Shown here in pieces: positions 34,378 through 47,382 of a DNA stretch of 64,000 nucleotides (the first letter of the stretch is position 1; every line of letters starts with the position of its first letter). A program made the position numbers and the translations under genes. Source of the stretch: Monosporascus cannonballus (lineage: Eukaryota; Ascomycota; Sordariomycetes; Xylariales); assembly GCA_004154925.1 (NCBI GenBank), contig QJNS01000066.1:248001-312000 (forward strand), read 5' to 3'. The notes beneath the pieces are model-generated. The model saw nothing but the letters and a program-made list of their open reading frames with translations, did not search any database and was not told the DNA's origin.

Positions 34378-36090
34378 ATGCCGGAGCTAAGTTCTACCAC
34401 TCAGCCGCCTCATAGTAGCGACGCAACGCAGAATACCCGGCATGGAGTCCGTTTTTGGGGCATTTTCGTTTCACTCTGTCTCCTGGCCTTCATTTCAGCA
34501 CTGGGTGTGTCTATTATATCCACCGCGCTTCCTACCATCACCGCCGAGATTGGTGGCGCGACGCAATACGTATGGATTGCAAATTCGTTTGTTATAGCTT
34601 CATCCATTCTTCAACCGCTATTTGGCCAACTCGCCGACATCTTCGGCCGTCAACCACCCTTGGTGGTATGTGTCGCGGTTTTCATCCTAGGCAGCGGCAT
34701 TGGCGGCGGCGCCCATAATGTTGCCTTGCTCATTACTGGCCGCACTATACAAGGCATCGGAGCCGGCGGTGTCTACGTGTTGATCGACATCGTCTGCTGT
34801 GACCTCGTCCCTCTTAGAGATCGCGGCAAATACCTGGGTTTAATGTTCTCTTGGGCAGGTCTAGCAGCCGCGTTAGGTCCGCCTGTGGGTGGCGCACTTG
34901 CCCAGGCAAACTGGCGGTGGGTGCTTTGGATCAACATTCCTATCTGCGGTGTGGCTTTGGGCGCGCTCCTTGCCTTTATGAGAGTAGGAAAAAGGGGTGA
35001 ACATTCAAAGCGCACAATGACATCAAGGCTCAAGCAAATAGACTATCTCGGCACCGCCATTTTCATTCCAAGCATATTTGCTGTGCTATACAGGTTGATA
35101 ATGGGTGGTGTTATACATCCCTGGTCTTCATGGAGAATCATCGTACCTCTTGTTCTGGGGGTACTTGGTTGGATCGCCTTTCATATCCAGCAGCACCTTT
35201 TTGCCAGCCATGCCAGCATGCCCTCGCGATTATTCTCAAATCGCACCTCGGCCACAGCATTTCTTTTGACTTTCTTGTCGTCAGTTCTCATTCAATCCGT
35301 TACCTATTTCCTACCTATCTATTTCCAAGGTGTCCTCAACACTACCGTATTGGAATCCGGAACCTACTTCCTTCCGTACGCGATTGGCTCACTTTTCGCC
35401 GCCGTCCTAGGAGGTGGGTTACTCAGCAAACTTGGAGCTTACAGACCATTACACGCGGGCGCATTCGCCATTTCCGCTGTAAGCTTTGGCTTCTTTACGC
35501 TACTCAACTCTGGAACGTCGAGAGTTGCTTGGGCCTTCTTCCAGCTGATATCAGCACTGGGTACCGGCATCACAATGTCTATTATGTTGCCTGCGATTAT
35601 GGCTGGACTGCCTGAATCGGACGTCGCTTCCTCATCGGCAACGTACAGCTTCATCCGAAACTTCGGTCTAATTTGGGGTATCACAGTACCTGGCATTATG
35701 TTTAATGCCGCCGTTGACAATAATCTGCATCTTGTCGACAACCCGACTTTGCGGGGAGTACTACGAGGTGGCGGTGCGTACGCCTTTGCAAGCCAGGCGC
35801 ATGGTCTCCGGGGAACATTCGATGCAGCGGTATGGCACCAAGTGACGGAAGTTTATACGAGGGCCCTAAGAGCCATATGGTGGTTTGGCTTGAGCATAAG
35901 CATTGTTAGTCTCTTCGCTGTTGCGGGTGAGAGGGGCTTGGAGCTTAGGAAGGATCTGGAGACTGAATATGGGCTTGAGGAAAAGGAACCTGAAAAGGGA
36001 GAGGTTGAACAGGAAGCAGTGGACCAGCGAGAAGAGAAGCATGGACAGACGGCCATTGATTCAGAAGTCAAAATCACTGCGGCATCCTAA
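34378..36090 (+). CDS. MFS multidrug/metabolite efflux transporter (DHA14-like, 14 TMS)
   Basis: A 570-residue intronless protein of the major facilitator superfamily, drug:H+ antiporter family with 14 membrane spans; predicted to sit in the plasma membrane (or vacuole) and export small molecules in exchange for protons. Seen: a 25-residue polar N-terminus; TMS1 around 26-48; motif A GQLADIFGRQ (83-92); motif B GRTIQGIGAGG (121-131); antiporter motif C GPPVGG (167-172) followed by NWRWVLWINIP (178-188); further hydrophobic spans to about 520; and a charged Glu/Lys-rich tail (524-570). Length and motifs are normal for fungal efflux pumps, and no stop or frameshift is seen. Start context CAGCAATGC. 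It diverges from the FAD oxidase with 1.9 kb between starts, suggesting a shared metabolite-handling or resistance role. Substrate unknown. Confidence 0.95.
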   Translation: MPELSSTTQPPHSSDATQNTRHGVRFWGIFVSLCLLAFISALGVSIISTALPTITAEIGGATQYVWIANSFVIASSILQPLFGQLADIFGRQPPLVVCVAVFILGSGIGGGAHNVALLITGRTIQGIGAGGVYVLIDIVCCDLVPLRDRGKYLGLMFSWAGLAAALGPPVGGALAQANWRWVLWINIPICGVALGALLAFMRVGKRGEHSKRTMTSRLKQIDYLGTAIFIPSIFAVLYRLIMGGVIHPWSSWRIIVPLVLGVLGWIAFHIQQHLFASHASMPSRLFSNRTSATAFLLTFLSSVLIQSVTYFLPIYFQGVLNTTVLESGTYFLPYAIGSLFAAVLGGGLLSKLGAYRPLHAGAFAISAVSFGFFTLLNSGTSRVAWAFFQLISALGTGITMSIMLPAIMAGLPESDVASSSATYSFIRNFGLIWGITVPGIMFNAAVDNNLHLVDNPTLRGVLRGGGAYAFASQAHGLRGTFDAAVWHQVTEVYTRALRAIWWFGLSISIVSLFAVAGERGLELRKDLETEYGLEEKEPEKGEVEQEAVDQREEKHGQTAIDSEVKITAAS

Positions 36091-36585
36091 GAGTGATAAG
36101 CGGGGAGAGTATTGCTCACACGTAGGCTACATCTCAGATCCATTTTTGAGGGGCTCTAGACTATTCCATAACGTATGGCCCGAGATGGGATATGGTCGAC
36201 ATGCCCCTTTTCGTTGCATAAAATGCACCCTCTTCAATGCTATTCAACATTTCTTCTTTGAGAACCTGACACCACAGTCTGAAGCATTTGCAACCGAAGA
36301 ACTGGAATTATCTGGTTGACCTTCAAAGGGTCCTGGCTAAAATAAAGAAGGTAATGATGCCTCCTCAAATACATTGAAAATAGCTGTAGCTGAGTGGAAG
36401 TTTATTTCGACTAGAGACCTACCTACTGCTCAGCTGCTTCAGCCCTTAGTTTCCGCGTCTTGGTTTCATCTTTGCATACCACCGGAATACTCTATGCTTC
36501 CTGACAGGCTTTTTTGGGTGATTATCTCAGTTCTATTTCGCCTAAAGTATTCGATTTTCGTATGAGTTCTTAACAACCAGGGTTA
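36091..36585. other. 3' flank of the MFS gene; no gene seen
   Basis: Normal-composition DNA between the MFS stop and the TIR element. Open stretches at 35903-36319 and 36374-36565 overlap the CDS or lack any recognisable domain. Probably 3' UTR and spacer. Confidence 0.5.
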
Positions 36586-37448
36586 AGATGGCCCACCTAC
36601 GAACGGGCCACCCCATCAACGGGCCGCCATTTCCCATACAAAATCAACAAAACTGCATTATTTATAATTAATTAACAAAACTAGATATTAAAAAACGGCC
36701 GACGGAATAATAATTAAAACTTTCAAATAATACGGTATATAAAATGTTACAAAAATGTATTTATATTTATATGAAAAAATTAAGGTTAAAATTAAAAGAA
36801 TAAAACGTTAACATTTCTCTATACAAATTATTTGGGAAATTGTTAACATCATATAAATCACTTTATTCATAAATAAATAGGGAACTACAATACATAAAGA
36901 TATAGGCTTTTCGGTCTATTTATTTTTAATTACATTTTTAAAAATTAATAAATTATTATTTATATATAATAACGATTTGTTATATCATAAATATTTCAAA
37001 ATGTAATATAGTTTTTCGCATATAAAATATTCTCCACTTTTACTCCACTTTTAATTTTTATAATATATCTTTATATTTACTAAAAAATATTTAGGAGAAA
37101 GAAACGCCGTTAAATAGCTTTAATATAAAAATAATTATATATATAAAATCTTTTATATGTCTTTGATATTAAAAGAGTTATGAATTTTTAAAATATTACG
37201 TATAAAATGTATAGTAAAACGTAAGATTTAATACTATAAAATTTCCAAAAATATTACGTAATTATACCAATTTTCTACATATTTTTCTTTTAAAAAGGTC
37301 TTAAATTTAATAACGGTATTGATAGCCGCTTATTTTCTGATTTTTATTCAAATTTTAAAGCGTTATTGAAAATATAGCGATTTTGACGATTTTGTATGGG
37401 AAATGGCCGGCACGTTGAGGGGGTGGCTCGTTCATGGGTTGGCCGCCT
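36586..37448. mobile_element. 863-bp TIR element (MITE-like), TA-flanked
   Basis: About 65-70 bp at each end are inverted copies: the left arm contains GAACGGGCCACCCC and GCCATTTCCCATACAAAATC (36600-36650), the right arm GATTTTGTATGGGAAATGGC (37389-37408) and GGGGTGGCTCGTTC (37420-37433). Both outer ends begin AGRYGGCC and abut TA (36584-36585; 37449-37450). The interior (36656-37379) is AT-rich, has no open frame, and contains a shorter inverted pair around GTTAAC (36808, 36842). The TA flanks and long TIRs suggest a non-autonomous Tc1-mariner/pogo type, but the superfamily is not certain. Confidence 0.72.
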
Positions 37449-38680
37449 TATCAATGGCGGAATGTGTCCCAGGAGTTGCTTGTCAAAACACCGCTTTTGG
37501 GCAGATGTCGTGGTTGCTTTGCTAAGTGGAGCCTTAGGAGGCTTCCCCGTTCTCCCCGCGTCTCCCGCCATCACGATGGACATACAACTTTGTTACTTTG
37601 TAATGGTGCCATGTCGTGCAGATTGTGCGTCTTTGATGCTAAGGCCCTTGGCTGATGCAGTTGGGGCGGAGTACCTTGGCGGATTTAAACATGTTTGTAA
37701 CTGCTACAAGACCTATGCCGCGAATACATACTCCAATTGCCAAGTACATCCAGCTAGTTCGACCCTGCCTCACTCCCTGTCGCGGCTGGGACATTCTTGG
37801 CGGATCGCATCTCGCATGTGTGACTCCGATCGGTGGCACTTGCTAGGTTACACTCACCAACCAAATTCGCCTTGCTCTCTGGAGCACGTGGCTCGAGTGC
37901 TGTAAAGTAACATATGCCAAATTATGATAAGGTGTGGATGGCATCCCTTTCTTGGCCCAGCAGCTGTCATGTACCGGAGGCCGAGGTGCATGTTACACTT
38001 GAAGGACTTGTGGGTTACGCGCACCCACAGAATGTACCATAGTGGCAGTAGAGAGCTATTTTGTGTGTGGGTGTTAAGCCGGCATTAACTTGAGTGGTTG
38101 GGCGAGTAGGTCTCATGCGGCGGGGCTACCATGATACAATCCATATTACAGTTGTCATATGGGAACTAGATTCGATCACGCGTAGTATACCCCTTCGGAA
38201 GGGTCCGAGCTTACTGAAATTTCTGCAAGAATAATGTTACGCACGGAGCCTTGTCTATATGCTGGCGTGTTCTACATGTCCTTTTCATTTTCATGGCCTT
38301 TTCATTGTTTCGACAGGCTTAGAGCACCGGGGGCTTGTTGCGAGTGGCCCAAAGAGCTTGGCTGCCAAGGCGGATGTTAAAATTGTTCGCGTGGCTAATA
38401 CAACATCATCCTTCAATCTTATGCAGTGATAACCACAGTATGGGACAACAAACGGGGCGATACCACAGCTTATACGCGAATTGCATTAGTTACCCGAGGA
38501 GCGCTCTCATATGACACATACCGATGGGCGCTCCCTAAGCAGCCCAAGCTTGTTGGTGGATACAGCACTAATGCAAGGCCCTCCTAATTCTGTGGGATGC
38601 TACTCGTAAGACGGGCCGAACTCTGCTAGGCTTCGTTAGTGCTGTTTTTACCACGGACCCCACCCAATGAATAGTCCTGG
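37449..38680. other. 1.2 kb non-coding DNA of normal GC; no recognisable gene
   Basis: Composition is like that of the genes, without RIP. Open stretches (37396-37905 plus, starting inside the TIR; 37434-37655; 37655-37846; 37639-37839 minus) have no family motifs, overlap each other in several frames, and rely on start codons in unrelated sequence. It may be a gene relic or spacer. I saw no RNA gene in it. Confidence 0.5.
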
Positions 38681-40373
38681 CAATGAATACGGGTTTCCAC
38701 CAAAACCCTGTTATTGCCTAACAGGCTTGGCCATATTACGGCGGTTGGAGCTGGTAAATGAATTCCCAACTATAATACAAAAATACATAACCTGCTTAAA
38801 GAACTCAAAGAGCTTGAGCATTAAGTTATTAAAGCGAAAAATAAGTTTAAAAAAACTTAATAAAACTAAAAAATAAGCTACCAAAGTATCTTAAATTAAA
38901 AGCAAAAATATAATAATATTATCGTTTTTAAATATTAATAGTTGTTAAATAGCTTATATTATAATTTAGTGCGTTATATTGTTTTTAGTTATATGTTATT
39001 ACTAAACGTTATTACTATTTTGTTAGTAGTTAAAACTTTTATCAAATAACTAATAATATATATAATATACGTTTAGTATATTAGTTAATTATATTTTTAT
39101 TATATATTTTCAGCTTTTATTTAAAATATACCCTTAAATTTTCAGCAATATTCACCATAGCGCTTTAGTTCGAGGTAAATGATTCGAAAAACTAGAATTT
39201 TAAATTTTACAGCTAATTATATATATTTTAACAAAAAAACGCCGAGTATTTAACTTTGTAAAAAAGAAATTATTTTATAACTTAACTAAAGAATTTGAAA
39301 AATTTAAAAACCATGATTTTACAAAAAATATGTAGCGAATTGAATGAAATAATTTATAAATAACTTCAAATTTAAAAAATAATAAAAATGTCTTAGAATA
39401 AGTAAGTAGAGATTACATTATTCCTCTTTACATCTGTTAATATTATGCAGTGAAAGATGTTCAAATGGATTATTATATTTTCGAACTTTATTATTTCTAT
39501 TTAATTTTTAGTATATTATGAGTTTATCAGTTTATTATTCGATTTATTTTTAATACGTTATTATATTAATAGATAATTCGTTCGAGTGTATATAGTTATT
39601 TTATAACTTTATAACTCGATATCTTTATCGATATACAAAACAATTCTTATAACTTTGTTAAAAGTTAACATTTTCACCTTTAAGAATAATATATAGTTGT
39701 GAATAAATTTAACACATTTTTTATATTAGTAAAACGGTATTAATTACAACTTAATAAATACTGTAAATATTAAGTGCTATAATATTTTAATAGGGTTATA
39801 AAAATAAAACGATTTTATAATTATTTACATATGTGTTAAACAGAGATTATATTTGCAAATTTATAATAAAATTCAGATATAACTTTATTTAAAGCGATAA
39901 ACTTTAAACATATATTTATATTTCTTTTAAAGCAGAATTGTTGAAACGAATAGCAATTTGATTTAAAACCGTAAATAGCATTGTAAAATATATACATAAT
40001 TATAAAACGAAAGTTGCTAATAGGCGAAAAGCGTATTTTAGAAACTTTTTTAAAAGTTTATATCAATAACTTATGATATTATTCGCTCCGACATTTGAGC
40101 ATTTTCTTTTAACTATACAAGTTAGTAAAAGAAAATTATAATTTGTTTTCACTAAAACATAGTATGACGTAATATCTTTATTTCTAGTTATAATAAAGAT
40201 ATGAAAAGTTAATAAAGAAAATAATGCGACGAAAATCACAAAGCACTGCTAAGATGAAAATAAAATATTGAATTTAAAGAAGATATAATTTAATTACGAT
40301 AATATATTTGATTAGCTAAAGTTGAACATAAAAACTAATAAAGACGATTTATAATTAAATTTGTCAACGGTAT
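38681..40373. other. Unassigned AT-rich DNA left of element G
   Basis: The composition falls sharply after about 38760. Unlike the retrotransposon blocks, this stretch retains CA and TG dinucleotides and shows no clear homology to other parts of the window. A 69-codon open stretch at 38667-38876 ends in a Lys-rich run and crosses the boundary; I do not regard it as a gene. Confidence 0.45.
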
Positions 40374-40694
40374 TATTACAGAAACAGAGGTTTCTATTTT
40401 CAGGAAACCTACTTATAAAGCTTAGTGCGAATTTGTTACGGGTAAACCCCAGGCAAAAAGGCTTGGCCCGTTAAGTAATCTAAGAGATCTAAATAATCTG
40501 GACCAGATCATATAAATTACATAGATCTACGACATACTTATTTTAGGGAATTAGAATATATAATAAATCGGTTTTTTATATAAATAATATTTATTTAATT
40601 TTCGTTCTTTAATTATTAACTTAAGTTTTTAATTTAAAGGTAATTATATTGTTTTTTAATTAAGGGAAACATATTTAAATCTTTTTAATAAATA
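40374..40694 (+). repeat. 5' LTR of element G
   Basis: About 321 bp, homologous to 46963-47286 and, inverted, to 47383-47705. It starts TATTACAGAAACAG and includes GGCAAAAAGGCTTGGCCCGTTAA and AATAAATCGG. The right end is placed to within about 10 bp. Confidence 0.85.
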
Positions 40695-43600
40695 AATTAT
40701 TAAATTATTTTTTATTTTATTTTTACTTATATATTAAAAATTATGTTAAATATTACTTATATTTCGAAATAAATATATAATAAGTTTGTTATATTTTAAT
40801 AAATTTTTAATTAATAGCCGATAAATAATTTAGAGCTTAATTAAGGTATAAACCTTTTTAAATTTAATATAAATAATAATATAAAACGATATTTAAAAAA
40901 TAAATAATATATTTAATTTCCGTTAATGGCTAATAAAGTATTATTAACAAAACTTAACGATTTACCCTTTAGGAAAAAAATTTTCTAATTAATTAATAAT
41001 ATAATATTTTTAATTACTTAATCCGAAAAAAACCGTTTTTTTAATCTTAACAATAATTTTTACTTACAAAAAAAAATTAAGATATAAAGAGCTAAGATAA
41101 ATAAGGACAAAAAGGAATATCTAGCCAGAGATTAAAAAGAAAAAGTACCAAAATACTTAACTGGAAAAAAAAAGCTTATTATGGAAAAAAGGTTAAACCT
41201 TTTAGCCCAAAAGGTCAAAAACCTCAAAAAAAAATATTCGATTTGCTAAAAAAAGGAAACCGGCCTTCCCATAATTCGGCTTCCCCAAAGGACGAAATTA
41301 TGGAAATGGTTTCTAACCATTTTCGTACGGCGCGAAACAATTATAACAATAAAAAACTTCGATTTTACCATTATTTAACGTAAATTAATTACGAGAGAAA
41401 ACCGTACCACCTCTTAATTATTACGGAATACCTAATGTCAAAAGTTATAAACCAATTTCCTTTAAGCCTTATAATAAATTTACGAATATAAAAGGATTTT
41501 TAATTTAGGCCAGATTTTACGTTAAATTTTATAAGAACTTTTTAATAAAAGATTATTAAAAAATAATTATTATTTTTTAATTACTTATTGAAAAGGTTTT
41601 CTTATAATTTGAACTAATTATAAAGGATTATTTATAAAGTTATTTTAACAAAGTTTTAAATATAATTAATTATATTTTTAATAAATATAAATTTTATTTA
41701 AAAATTTAAATAAAAACTAATATGTAATTAAATAATTTTTTTTGCCAAATTAAATTAATATTTAAATATATAACTAAATTTAATTATTTAATAATTATTT
41801 TTAATTTATTAAAAAACGTATTATTTTATTCTTATTATAACGGCTGAAAGCCTTAAATTAAAAATAAGTTATATATAAAACTTAAAATAAAATCCTTTAT
41901 AAAATATACCGATAAAATTACTATTTTTAATTAATATACCTTTGATCGGTATTTCGAAAAAAAGGAGATTGGCAAAAGAAATAATAACAAAAATTTCAAT
42001 AACCGAATTAAGAAAACTAAGGATAAACCTTAAAAAAAACAAGTTCCGTTTCGAAAAAACTTAAGAAAAATAAGTTTAAAATAAAGTATTTTAATTATAG
42101 CAAAAAAAGGCATTTTAAAAGCGAATATTGTTTTTCCGCTAAAAGAGATTTTAAAAAAGAAAAAATTCCTTAATTCTCCCAAAAAAATTAAAACGATTAA
42201 ATAAAAAATTAATAATAAGGCGAAAAAAAGAAAAAAAATTAATTCGATTTCCTTTTAATTAGAATTTATTATTGCCATAATTATTTAAATTTAAAATAAT
42301 ATCCCAAAATACGGAAATTACTTTATTTATTAAAACTTTAAAATTAAAGCCTATAAATATTATTTATGATAAATAATATTTAAAATAATTATAAAATTAA
42401 GATATTAATATTATTTTACTTTTTAGAAATATACAATATATATAAAAAGGGGTTAATTTTAATTAAATATTAATAATTATAAATAATTATGTTCGGAATT
42501 TTATAAATTCCTAAAATATATTATTTATTGAAAAATATTACCGGTAAACCTTTATAATTTATTACATTTTACCGTTTATTATTGTAACGATTATTTCGTT
42601 TATTTTAAAGCTAAAAGAAATAACGACTTTTAGTCTATATAAAACGAAAAAATACTTATCGAATTAGATAATGTATATAGATATATAAAAATCCCCTAAT
42701 AATTAAAATATCTTAAATCTTATTATTTATATTTTAATTTAAAACGCAATTAAAAGGCTATATTGGAAAAATATTTATATTATATCCCGATATTTTATAT
42801 TTAATATAAATTTTAAAATATAAAAATATTTTTTAAAGGTATACCTTTATAATTTTATAATTTAAGAAATATAAAATTAAAAATTCAACGGAAAAAAATT
42901 ATTATTTTCGAATATTAATTAAGCAAAAAAATAATACAAATGTATAAATAATTATAATATTAAATACGTAATTAAAAAGGTTCGAAAATAAAAACGCTTT
43001 TTTGTAAATAAATTATATTAATCAAAAAATAATAAAAACTTTTAAAAATTAAATATCGAAAAACCTTAATACATAAAACCTTATATAAAATAATTTAGGG
43101 ATTACGTAATTAAATCGAAATTCTTTTGTAATATAAAAATAAAAAATATTAAATTTTTTGAAATTTTAAATTAAAATTCTATAAATTACGTACGGTAAAT
43201 AAAAATTTATTTATATATAAAAACGGATAAATTTTTCGAAAAATTTAAAAATATTAAAAACGGATTTTGCTAAATATTACCGATATTTTCGAATACGATA
43301 TTATTCTGGGAATACCATAATTTAGGTCTAATAATTTACGTATTAACTAAAAGTATTAAATATTTTTATAAAAAAATAAATTATTTAAAAAAATAATTAA
43401 AAAACTTATGATGTTATTAAAAGAATTCAAATTATAAAATAAATTTTCATAATATTATTTAAGTATTAACGGTTTAAAACTATTATTTAAAAATAAAAAG
43501 AATTATAAATTATTATTATATAATTTATAAAATTATAAAATATTTATTAAAAAAGATATTATTTTAAATTTTACAAAATTTATTATATAAATTTTAATAA

Positions 43601-46600
43601 ATTAAAAGCCTTATAAAAAAGTACTTAATTTAATTTAAAAAAATATATTTAACTTTTTGATTTTTTTCTAAAATACCTTGTTTTTATAATATTAAAAATT
43701 AAGGATAAAAGATAAAAAAATTAATAAAAATAAAAAATTAATTTTTAAAAAACTAATTAATTACAAATAATTAAATAATATTACGATTAAAAATAAATAC
43801 TTTTTTAATTTTTTTTAATTATGTTAAAAAACGTTATTAAAATAAAATAATTTATTATATTTAATTTTTAAAACGGTTATTATTATATTAAAATAATTAA
43901 AATAAAATAAAAACCGATATTTAAAATAATGTATGGATTTTACGAATATAAAATAATATTTAAAAGATTTATTAATATTTCCGCCAGTTTTGAACAATTA
44001 ATTATAATTATTTTTAAAAAATTCCTAAATAAATTTATATTTATTTACCTCGACGACATCTTTCTTTATTCCGAAACTTTCGAAAAATATAAAAAGCAAA
44101 TCGTTTAAATATTTTAAATTTTAAATAAAACAAATATCTCAATTAATCTAGCTAAAAATGTATAATATATATAAAAATTTAACTTTTTAAAATATATTTT
44201 TATTTCCGGCCAAATTTAAATTTAATATTTTAAAATAAAAATAATTAAAAATTACCTTATTTTTAATAAAATAATTATTATAAATATCCGGTAAATCTTA
44301 AAATTTACGGATTACGTACGCGGCTTAATTAAAAAATACAAAAATATAATTAAGCCGTTAACGAAAATTTTTATTAAGAAATACGTAAAAAAAAATTTAA
44401 ACTTTTAAAAAATTCGAAAAAAGGTTTTAAATATTAAAAAATATAATTACTAATAGATTTATAATAAGATTATTTAACGTAAATAAAAAAACGCTTAAAA
44501 ACGGATATTTCAAATTATATATTAAATACCGTTTTAAAATAATTAAAGGATAACGGCAAATAATACCTAATAATATATTACTTAAAAGTATTCCAAAATA
44601 CAAAACTTAAATACTTAATTTACAATAAGAAATTATTAATAATTATTAATGCTTTTAAAAAATAAAAACTTTGTTAAACGAAATAAAAAAACCTTTTAAT
44701 ATTTATTTTAATTATAAAAACTTTACTTAATTTATAAAGGCACAAAAAATTAAATAAATAAGATAAAATTTAAATAATTGTTTATATAAATTTAACTTTA
44801 AAATATATTATATTAAAAGAAAAAGAAATATTTAAGCAGATATTTTTAATCGTAAAGGCGATTACGATTTTAAAATTCAAAAGAAAATATATAAATATTA
44901 TAATATAATAGAAATAAAACTATATAATAATGCGAAATATTAAAGAAATTAATCCCTGAATTTTTAATATAATTTAAAAGTTTTTATAATTTAAAAAAAC
45001 AGAAAAGATTTAATAATTAAAAAAATAATTAAGGAATTAATTATTATATTATAACAAAATTTATATTCCAAAAGATTAACAAGAACGGTTCGTAAAGGCA
45101 TTTTACGAAAACTTAATATACGGATATCAAAAAATTTCATAATTATTAAATAATTACAAAAAAAATATAATTTTTTAGAATTATACCAGATAATTAAAAA
45201 AATAATTAAAAATTATAATATTTATAATAAGGTTAAATTAATATGTTATAAGCTTTACGGATTGTCATAACTTCTTAATATTTATAATAAAATATAAAAT
45301 ATTACAATTTAAAATTTTATTATTAATTTTTTTATTTAAAAATTTAATTAATAAAAAATAATATATTAAAAAATTATTTCCGAGAAAAATACGTTATTTA
45401 TTTTAAAATTTGGATTTAATTTTTTTTTAAATAAATAAGTATTAAATTTAAATTTTTAACAGTTTATTTTTTTAAACAAATAACTAAATAAAAAAATTAA
45501 ATTAAATTTTAAAATAATATTTCTGAAATTATATTAATTATTAATAAAATAATTAAATAAAGTTTTTATTATTAATATAAATTATTTATAATATATTTTT
45601 TAATAAAAATAAAAATATATCTTTTTTATAATTATATATAAACGTAACGCAAAAACGAAACGTTTTAAATAATTATATAATAAAATATTAAAAATTATTA
45701 TAATTACCACAAAAACAAAAATATTAACGATAAAAATCAAAATATCCAAACTTATTTCCAAAATAAATTACGATTTTTTTAATAACAGATAACTTAATAT
45801 TATAATAAAGAAAAAAATTAAAAAATTAATTTTGGCGAAAGAAAATAAAATTTACTTATTATGCCAAAAACCAAACGTAACCTTAAATATTTTATAAATT
45901 AAAATAAAAAAACTTAATAAGAAATTTAACTTTAAAAAACTTAATTTGTTTAAAATTAAAGAAATTATTTCTAAAATTAATTACCGATTATCGCTATTTA
46001 AAAATATAAAAATATACTTTATTTTCTATATTTTTTTTACTTAAATTAATATTTAAAAACGTCCCGTTAAAAATAAATTTAGAATTTGAAAGAAATTTTA
46101 ACGAATACGAAATCGAACAAGTATTAAATTTTAAAATAATTAAAAACAAAATCTAATATTTAATTAAATAAAATAAATATTTATATAAAGAAATACTTAA
46201 AAACAATTTAATTATTTAACGAATACGATAAACCTAATTAAAACGTTTTACCGCCAAAATCTTAACCGACCGTTTTTAACGTAATTAAGGTCGTAAGCGA
46301 TAATAATCCCCCGTTTAAATGCAAACTTTCGGCGTTCCAATCGAAAAAAATAAAAATTTCCAAAACGGCGTCTATTTTAAAAACCAGTTACGCTTATTCC
46401 GCTTTTACGTAATGCTGCTTTTTTTCATTTTTCCTATTTTTTCAACTAATTTAATTCCTTTTCTTTTTTCAGAATAATTACGATCTTTTTTTAAAACCTT
46501 TTATTAAAAACGTAAACGTTTTATTTAATTAATAAGTTCCTTTATTTTTTTCTCGGCAATCTCCTAATACGCAATTAAAGTATTTTCCGCCTTTTATTAA

Positions 46601-46962
46601 TTTTTTTCCAAATAATTATATATTTTACTTCATTTTATTAATAAACTTATAATTAAAACGTTATAAACTGGACGTAAATAATAAATATAATAATTATAAC
46701 TTAAGATATCCGGAATAAAAAAATATTTGGATTCGCTAAAACGAATATAATTAAAACAAAAAAAAAGTTTTAATACTAAACTTTTTAATGGAATTAATTT
46801 AAACGTTACGAAAGTTACGTTAATTTAAACGAGGTTTCCTTTTTCTCGAATATGACCTAATATAATGGAATTAATTAAAATATTTTTAAAAACTTTTTTT
46901 AATAAAAACAAAATAGTTATTTACGATTTTTAATTTTAAAACAAATATCTTTAAAAAAATAA
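40695..46962 (+). mobile_element. Chromoviral Gypsy element G, internal region
   Basis: Plus-coded. Order seen: gag with a CX2CX4HX4C zinc knuckle at 42087-42128 in which all three Cys codons have become TAT (Tyr), with the His intact; RT with YGFYEYKIIFKRFINISASF and the catalytic YLDD preserved at 44046-44057, followed by IFLYSETFEKYKK; RNase H end near 44765-44855 (FNFKIYYIKRK, ADIFNRKG); integrase from about 45040 (the zinc-binding part recalls 'HGHQGVRKT', here RISKNFIII); and a chromodomain at about 46100-46220 (EYEIEQVLNFKI, YLIK*NKYLYKE, where the Trp of KWKGYP is a stop). Whole element about 6.9 kb. No open frame. Confidence 0.9.
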
Positions 46963-47286
46963 TATTATAGGAATAAGGGTTTTTATTTTCAGAAAACTTA
47001 TTTATAAGGCTTAATACAAATTTATTACGGGTAAATCCCGGGTAAAAAAACTTGGCCCGTTAAATAATATAAATAATTTAAGTAATTTGAACCAGATTAT
47101 ATAAATTATATAAATTTATAATACACTTACTTTAGGCAATTAGAATATATAATAAATCGGGTTTTTATATAAATAATAACTACTTAATTTTCGCTTTTTA
47201 GCTATTAATCTAAGGTTTTAGTTCAAAGGTAATTACACTATTCTTTAATTAAGGGAAAAGTATTTAAATCTTTTTAACGAATAAAT
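46963..47286 (+). repeat. 3' LTR of element G
   Basis: About 324 bp, starting TATTATAGGAATAAGGG and ending near CTTTTTAACGAATA. A target duplication could not be identified with confidence. Confidence 0.84.
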
Positions 47287-47382
47287 ATAACGAACTTATT
47301 ATACATCTATCTGAGGGTATAAGCAATATCCGAAATAAATTTTGATTTGTAGGTAATAATAAGGCAAGGAATAATTTAGTAA
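47287..47382. other. 96-bp spacer between inverted G copies
   Basis: Separates the 3' LTRs of G and G', which face each other. It holds mixed-composition DNA (ATCTATCTGAGGG) with no feature I recognise. Confidence 0.6.

Noticed and set aside
35130..35615. 161-codon frame inside the MFS gene
   Set aside because: It is an out-of-frame shadow of a clearly coding transporter gene.
37396..37905. 169-codon open frame on the plus strand
   Set aside because: It begins inside the right TIR of the 863-bp element, overlaps other open frames, and shows no domain or composition pattern of a real protein.
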